The notes beneath the pieces were generated by a model. That model searched no databases, had not been told where the DNA came from, and saw only the letters and a list, made by a program, of their open reading frames with translations. The position numbers and the translations under genes were made by a program. A DNA stretch of 37,443 nucleotides from Candidatus Levyibacteriota bacterium (GTDB lineage Bacteria > Patescibacteriota > Microgenomatia > Levybacterales > UBA12049), in assembly GCA_027459725.1 (NCBI GenBank), contig DAIDHK010000012.1:1-37443 (forward strand), given 5' to 3'. Positions 33,181 through 37,443 of the stretch are shown piece by piece. How positions within the stretch are numbered: the first letter of the stretch is position 1; every line of letters begins with the position of its first letter.

Positions 33181-34320
33181 TTATATTTTTCCTATAGAAG
33201 AGACAATTCCACTTATGACAGCTAATTGGCCATTAACTCTCATTTCTTGATCTGATGAAAGACAGGATGTTTCAATAGTAATTGAAGGGATATGATTACG
33301 AGAAACATACCATTCCAAAGTAGCTGTATCAAACAAACTACCTAAAGCATTGGCTGTTTTAAATGCTTTACCGAATTGCAGGTAACCTTCTTCTTCTAGA
33401 GGTATACCCAGAAAACCGCTTCTGCCTAAAGTAATATTTTGTCTTCTAAGCTCACTCAAAACAGCATCTTTTATTGAATCAGAGATCATTAGTCCCCCCA
33501 CAAAGGTTTTAGGACGAGCAGCCTCATGGTTAGTTATAACTATATCTGGTTTAGTTAAATTTAATGTATCCCGAATTATTCTTGCCTCAGGAGTATGAAA
33601 TCGAACGAAATCTCTATTTATATCATAGCCCTGTCCATTATAACGAGAGTTGTAATCTGCTCCAATGGGATTTGCAGGAGTAATTACGTTTATGTTAACT
33701 CCAGCGAAAGCAGAACTATTATCAGCTAACTCTCTTAAAAGTTGTAAACTAGCCAGTAAGGGAGCTTGCTCGTTACCATGTATCGCAGTTACAACTGACA
33801 TTGTAGGAAAGGAAGAGTCAAATACTCGCGAAATGTTATACATCGAATATTTTTTTCCTTTATATTCTACTTCTCCAACCTGTTGGCTTTGTAAATTGGC
33901 TGATCCCATAAGTTCATTTAATTTCTTATAATAATCTTCTAGCCTAAAATCCAGCTCTTGTATACCTAACCTTGTCTCCTCTACTGGACTGTGATACGGT
34001 CGTAATCTAACTAGGTCCATGTAAGTTCTAACTTGTTCAATTGGTTTGGAGAGAAGAATTAATAATCTGTTAGAATTTTTAATCAGTGGCACTCTTACTG
34101 TTTCAGATACCCTAGGATGTGGCTCTACATCAACAAAGGTAGAAGTACCAACTTTTTGTATCTCATCTCTTATTTGGCTTGTTCTTCCTTGTATGCCTGT
34201 GCCTTCACTTATATCGGGGGGATTAAGATCAGCAGCAAATCGTCGATCTAATACTTCTGGGTCGTCTGTCCCATGTTTTATGATAGTTTCTCCTTGCTCT
34301 ATTTGTGTACCTTCGCTCAT
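33181..34320 (-). CDS. M14-like zinc carboxypeptidase / deacylase
   Basis: A 379-residue protein. About the first 130 residues are a polar extension with no recognised domain. The C-terminal part has the M14/succinylglutamate-desuccinylase pattern: AIHGNEQAP (zinc-binding HxxE), ITPANPIGADYNSRYNGQGYDINRDF (substrate-binding NPxG...R...DxNRxF), TNHEAARP (third zinc ligand) and TIETS (catalytic Glu). It should remove a C-terminal residue or acyl group. No signal peptide is visible, so it appears cytosolic. It converges with tRNA-Ser. Confidence 0.85.
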   Translation of the reverse strand: MSEGTQIEQGETIIKHGTDDPEVLDRRFAADLNPPDISEGTGIQGRTSQIRDEIQKVGTSTFVDVEPHPRVSETVRVPLIKNSNRLLILLSKPIEQVRTYMDLVRLRPYHSPVEETRLGIQELDFRLEDYYKKLNELMGSANLQSQQVGEVEYKGKKYSMYNISRVFDSSFPTMSVVTAIHGNEQAPLLASLQLLRELADNSSAFAGVNINVITPANPIGADYNSRYNGQGYDINRDFVRFHTPEARIIRDTLNLTKPDIVITNHEAARPKTFVGGLMISDSIKDAVLSELRRQNITLGRSGFLGIPLEEEGYLQFGKAFKTANALGSLFDTATLEWYVSRNHIPSITIETSCLSSDQEMRVNGQLAVISGIVSSIGKI

Positions 34321-34330
34321 TTATAAATTC

Positions 34331-34359
34331 ATAATAAGCTATGTATGATGTACAGTCAA
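34331..34359 (-). promoter_or_regulatory. promoter of the M14-like gene (near-leaderless)
   Basis: Minus strand TTGACT, 17 nt, TATTAT, then 10 nt to the ATG at 34320. Confidence 0.75.
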
Positions 34360-34379
34360 TTTTAAAAAGGCACTATAAA

Positions 34380-34520
34380 TGCAGATGGTCTGGGCTGAAG
34401 CCCTGTGCTCTTGGGCTTTCTGGTAATGCTGTTCATTTAGTGACAACAGTGTGCGTTGGTTTTGGTGTTTTAAGTATAAAAGTAGATTCTTGGAGGTGTC
34501 CTAAGTATGGAGATGTTAAA
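34380..34520 (+). other. GC-richer structured stretch, RNA or small ORF
   Basis: Within the 34321-34710 gap this stretch is noticeably richer in G+C. It can form GGGC/GCCC around TGAA and, alternatively, AAGCCC/GGGCTT with a 9-nt loop. The two stems share an arm and exclude each other. CTGTT/AACAG follows. A 66-codon ORF (34341-34541) also crosses it, encoding a Cys- and Val-rich peptide ending WRCPKYGDVK. Its ATG lies inside the minus-strand promoter and has no Shine-Dalgarno. I cannot decide between a small RNA, a small gene and neither. The rest of the gap is AT-rich and holds the promoters at its two ends. Confidence 0.3.
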
Positions 34521-34690
34521 TTAGTAGCTGCAGAACACTAACACTATGAATAAATATATACCTTTACCTCATAACTGAGCCTTATACACAAATAATGATA
34601 TATATACTACTATTGGCAAACACAATGTTATGTGTAAAAAGTTCTAACTCGCCTACACCCCCCCTCTAAGGCTAAAAAGGCATATAAAAC

Positions 34691-34720
34691 TTGATAAAAT
34701 TATTCAACGTATGTTATACA
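34691..34720 (+). promoter_or_regulatory. promoter of the RHH gene (leaderless)
   Basis: TTGATA, 18 nt, TATACA, with TG before the -10. The ATG at 34729 is 8 nt downstream, while the track's ATG at 34711 is inside the promoter. Confidence 0.7.
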
Positions 34721-34728
34721 TTAGACAT

Positions 34729-34998
34729 ATGATACGAACACAGGTATATCTTCCTCAACAATTAAGCCAAACGTTAGACCTTGTAGCCAAACGAGAAAAA
34801 AAACCAAAAGCTCAGATAATCCGTGAAGCGCTAGATGACGGTATTAGAAAAAGGGTAAACACAGGGAATGCTGGACAAGCATTATTAGAACTCGCAGAAT
34901 TAGGTAAAAAACTTCACGTAATGAGTCCTAAAGATTTATCTGCAAATATTGATAAATATCTTTACGTATCCTTCCTTTTATCCGAATTTGCTGATTAA
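34729..34998 (+). CDS. ribbon-helix-helix (CopG-like) antitoxin-type regulator
   Basis: An 89-residue protein starting MIRTQVYLPQQLSQTLDLVAKREKK. The short beta strand followed by two helices (PKAQIIREALDDGIRKRV) is a ribbon-helix-helix DNA-binding domain. The C-terminal part (LLELAELGKKL, then PKDLSANIDKYLY) resembles the toxin-binding tail of antitoxins paired with PIN-domain toxins. No PIN gene follows; a NUDIX gene starts 19 nt downstream. The last residues after KYLY look unlike the usual ending, so the toxin gene may have been lost. The start is fixed by the promoter. Confidence 0.8.
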   Translation: MIRTQVYLPQQLSQTLDLVAKREKKPKAQIIREALDDGIRKRVNTGNAGQALLELAELGKKLHVMSPKDLSANIDKYLYVSFLLSEFAD

Positions 34999-35017
34999 GA
35001 CATATATACAAGCACCA

Positions 35018-35434
35018 ATGGCCATGAATATACAGGATAATTATTACCGTCTAAGTATTAAAGCATTAATTTTAGACAGCAAACAAAAATTCTTACTCTT
35101 AAAAGAAGCTAATGGTAAATGGGAGCTACCAGGAGGAGGTTTGGAATTTGGAGAAACACCTGTGGATTGTATAAAACGGGAAATGCTAGAAGAAACAGGC
35201 TTAATAGTAACTGAGATAAAGACAACTCCCTGCTATCTGGTAACCGGAAGTACCGACAATATTCACTGGAAAGCAAACATTCTCTTTGAAACCAAAGTCA
35301 AGAATCTTAACTTTATACCTTCCAATGAATGTATAGATTTAAAATTCTTTACTGCAAAAGAAGCCATAAAATTGAATACTTTCTCATCTGTAATAAATTT
35401 TATTAAAGTATTCAATCCTCAAAATCACTGTTAA
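35018..35434 (+). CDS. NUDIX hydrolase
   Basis: A pyrophosphohydrolase of nucleoside diphosphates linked to another moiety. The Nudix box GGGLEFGETPVDCIKREMLEETGL matches Gx5Ex7REUxEExGU exactly, at about residues 43-65 of the chosen protein. The preceding KEANGKWELPGG is typical. Substrate unknown. The ORF track starts 23 codons earlier, overlapping the RHH gene; the ATG at 35018 (MAMNIQDNYYRL) fits the fold, and a TATACA lies 7 nt before it. Confidence 0.93.
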   Translation: MAMNIQDNYYRLSIKALILDSKQKFLLLKEANGKWELPGGGLEFGETPVDCIKREMLEETGLIVTEIKTTPCYLVTGSTDNIHWKANILFETKVKNLNFIPSNECIDLKFFTAKEAIKLNTFSSVINFIKVFNPQNHC

Positions 35435-35459
35435 TATTCCCGCCTATCCATACTCTTCT

Positions 35460-35488
35460 TTGTTTAAAAAGGACAAATCAAGTAAAAT
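35460..35488 (+). promoter_or_regulatory. promoter of the P1B-type ATPase (near-leaderless)
   Basis: TTGTTT, 17 nt, TAAAAT, then 9 nt to the ATG at 35498. Confidence 0.6.
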
Positions 35489-35497
35489 AGTATCACA

Positions 35498-37291
35498 ATG
35501 AAGAAATACCTATCTGTAATAAGCGCATTTCGCGAACCATTTATAGTTCTGGCCTGTATAGTTCTTTATGGCCTGTTTTTTTTAGTTCAGGCATATCTAT
35601 GGGCCTTGGGAATCATCTTATTAGGAATAGTCGTCGGCAGTTATAGGCTTTTTGGGGAAATATATGAATCCCTACGCAGACGACAATACGCCCTTGACTA
35701 TATCGCCGCTTTAGCTATTATCGTCTCCTTTATCACAGGAGAATTCCTGGTTTGCGCCGTCATAGCTTTGATGATCTCCAGTGGTCGTAACCTAGAGGAT
35801 TTTGGAGTATCACAAGCTAAAAAATCGCTTTCTTTGCTGGCTAAACGTATCCCTCAAACAGTTACTCTTTACGAAAAAAATAAACCTGGGGACAAGTTGC
35901 ATTTAGGTAAGGTTGAAGTTGGCCAAAAGATCTTTGTGCGAAAAGGAGAAGTCATCCCTCTGGATGGTGTACTCGATTCAGAGAACGGCGAATTGGACGA
36001 ATCTTCTTTAACTGGTGAGCCATACCCGATAGAAAAAGTAAAAAATGATCTCATCCGATCTGGTACAGTCAACACTGGTGAAGCTATCATCATAACAGTC
36101 AACAAGGTAGAGAAAGACTCTACCTACCGTAAAATCTTGCTGATGGTACAAACAGCGCAAAATGAGAAAGCACCCTTAGTGCGTCTAGCCGACCGTTACA
36201 GTACATACTTTACAATTGTCACTCTTGTCATTGCCGTGATTGGCTTTAATATTGCCGGTGGGCTACCAGGAGCACTCGCTGTACTCGTAATTGCTACTCC
36301 TTGCCCACTGATAATTGCTACACCTATTGCTTTAATTGGAGGAATGAATGCAGCAGCCAGAAAAAGGATCATCATTAAAAGATTATCAAGTTTAGAAACG
36401 TTGTCCAAAGTAAACACGATGGTGTTTGATAAAACAGGCACGATTACGCTTGGCAAACCCCAAGTAACTCAACTAATCTTAAAGAAAAAGACCATAAGCA
36501 TATCTGAAGCGCTAGGCATTGCAGCTGCGATTGAGAGAAATTCTCTTCACCCATTGGCAAAATCCATCGTCAATTACGCTAATGAACATAAAGCCAAAAA
36601 ATTAGTTGCCACCCACATTCAAGAAAAAGTAGGTAAGGGTATTTCTGCCACTATTAATGCCAAACAATATTCATTAACTCGTGATAAAAATTATTCGGGT
36701 GAAGGCATAGCCATTGAACTTTTAGAAGAGGATAAAGGGCTGGCTTCTATTATATTAATTGATGAAATCAAACAGTCTTCCCGAGAAAGTATTGCCAGTT
36801 TAGCAAATAAACTGGAATTACATATCTTTACAGGTGATAAAAAAGCCGAAGCGGAAAGAATCGCCAAGATGTTAAATACTCCCGTTAACATTCAAGCCGA
36901 GATGAAACCCGAAGACAAAGAGCTAGGTGTGGAGAAATTGCAGAAAAATAATAAAACTGTTGCAATGCTTGGAGATGGTATTAACGACGCACCTGCCTTG
37001 GCAAAAGCAGATGTGGGAATGGTATTTAGTAACGAAGAACAAACTGCTGCCTCCGAAGCTGCGGACGTGGTACTTCTAGGGGGAGATTTCAGTCTTACTG
37101 AACAGACTATAGTTATTGCCCACAAAACGATTAATATTGCTCTCCAAAGTATTCGCTGGGGAATCGGATTGAGCATATTGGGCATGATAATTGCTGCATT
37201 TGGTTTTATTCCACCTATCATCGGTGCAGGACTACAAGAAGCAATTGATGTGGCTGTGATTTTAAACGCTCTACGCGCTAGCAGAACATAA
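35498..37291 (+). CDS. heavy-metal-transporting P1B-type ATPase (CPL subtype)
   Basis: A 597-residue cation pump in the inner membrane. The actuator motif is SSLTGEP, the phosphorylation motif VFDKTGTIT has its Asp at about residue 311, HPLA is the P1B nucleotide-domain HP motif, and the hinge is GDGINDAPALAKADVG. The membrane metal site reads ATPCPLIIATP, giving CPL instead of the common CPC or CPH. No N-terminal metal-binding domain (CxxC) is present. About four helices precede the actuator (residues 13-90), two follow it (235-285), and two are at the C-terminus. Exported metal cannot be assigned. It has its own promoter. Confidence 0.93.
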   Translation: MKKYLSVISAFREPFIVLACIVLYGLFFLVQAYLWALGIILLGIVVGSYRLFGEIYESLRRRQYALDYIAALAIIVSFITGEFLVCAVIALMISSGRNLEDFGVSQAKKSLSLLAKRIPQTVTLYEKNKPGDKLHLGKVEVGQKIFVRKGEVIPLDGVLDSENGELDESSLTGEPYPIEKVKNDLIRSGTVNTGEAIIITVNKVEKDSTYRKILLMVQTAQNEKAPLVRLADRYSTYFTIVTLVIAVIGFNIAGGLPGALAVLVIATPCPLIIATPIALIGGMNAAARKRIIIKRLSSLETLSKVNTMVFDKTGTITLGKPQVTQLILKKKTISISEALGIAAAIERNSLHPLAKSIVNYANEHKAKKLVATHIQEKVGKGISATINAKQYSLTRDKNYSGEGIAIELLEEDKGLASIILIDEIKQSSRESIASLANKLELHIFTGDKKAEAERIAKMLNTPVNIQAEMKPEDKELGVEKLQKNNKTVAMLGDGINDAPALAKADVGMVFSNEEQTAASEAADVVLLGGDFSLTEQTIVIAHKTINIALQSIRWGIGLSILGMIIAAFGFIPPIIGAGLQEAIDVAVILNALRASRT

Positions 37292-37387
37292 GGACTATAA
37301 ACCCAGATTAATATTTAAGTGCCATACAACATATTCTTTTAAAAAAAAGGGTAATGTTAAGATAATTGGCTTAATTAAACAAACGTG

Positions 37388-37415
37388 TTGACATTTTAGG
37401 CCTCTTTGGTATTAC
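37388..37415 (+). promoter_or_regulatory. candidate promoter for a gene beyond the right edge
   Basis: TTGACA, 16 nt, TATTAC on the plus strand. No gene starts before the window ends. Confidence 0.45.
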
Positions 37416-37443
37416 TCTAGGATAGTTTGTCTTGATTGTAGAA

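Overview
The window comes from a low-GC bacterium with short intergenic gaps and many small proteins. It reads best as a member of the Candidate Phyla Radiation (Patescibacteria), probably of Microgenomates type. This is an inference from gene content and style, not a phylogenetic result. The signs are a stand-alone PolA-type 5'-3' exonuclease, an archaeal-type ATP-dependent DNA ligase, an EndoQ-like PHP nuclease, DUF5654, an insertion-bearing Tgt, FtsB/DivIC, XerC/D, tRNA genes without encoded CCA, and many proteins with no recognisable family. The genetic code looks standard: TAA, TAG and TGA all end intact genes.

Layout. At 1-620 (minus) lie the 5' end of a 23S rRNA gene, its leader with a boxA, and a tRNA-Ala that appears to have its own promoter and terminator. 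No 16S gene precedes them; trxA-trxB sit there instead. From 2.1 to 8.3 kb (mostly minus) are a five-cysteine small protein, a large membrane protein, acylphosphatase, an alkyltransferase-like protein, Pth and an EndoQ-like nuclease. From 8.4 to 10 kb (plus) are a protein with an internal repeat, a broken lemA and further degraded sequence. From 10 to 28.5 kb is a long, mostly minus-strand housekeeping block: Fic plus DNA ligase, NAD(P)HX dehydratase, RecF, a UMP-kinase-like protein, the operon exonuclease/glycosyltransferase/FabD-like/Fpg, an alpha/beta-hydrolase-like protein, a nonsense-interrupted HD-domain gene, FtsH, an EEP-family phosphatase/nuclease, TrpS, Tgt and MurD. From 28.6 to 37.4 kb are tandem membrane-protein paralogues, tRNA-Met, an initiator-like tRNA, a pseudogene with four in-frame stops, FtsB/DivIC, XerC/D, a tRNA-Ser with anticodon ACU, an M14-like carboxypeptidase, an RHH protein, a NUDIX hydrolase and a P1B-type ATPase.

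Themes. (1) About fifteen genes have a recognisable -10 element only 6-12 nt upstream of the ATG, so their mRNAs should be leaderless or nearly so. In several cases the start proposed by the ORF track lies upstream of, or inside, the promoter, which places the real start at a downstream Met. (2) DNA maintenance genes are dense: ligase, EndoQ-like, Fpg, ATL, RecF, 5' exonuclease and XerC/D, plus a NUDIX protein that may or may not belong. (3) Several genes are decaying: lemA, an HD gene with one in-frame TAG, and a 31.2-31.6 kb gene whose frame is intact apart from four stops. (4) Translation and cell-envelope functions (TrpS, Tgt, Pth, MurD, FtsB, FtsH) form the conserved backbone. No CRISPR array, insertion sequence or prophage was seen.
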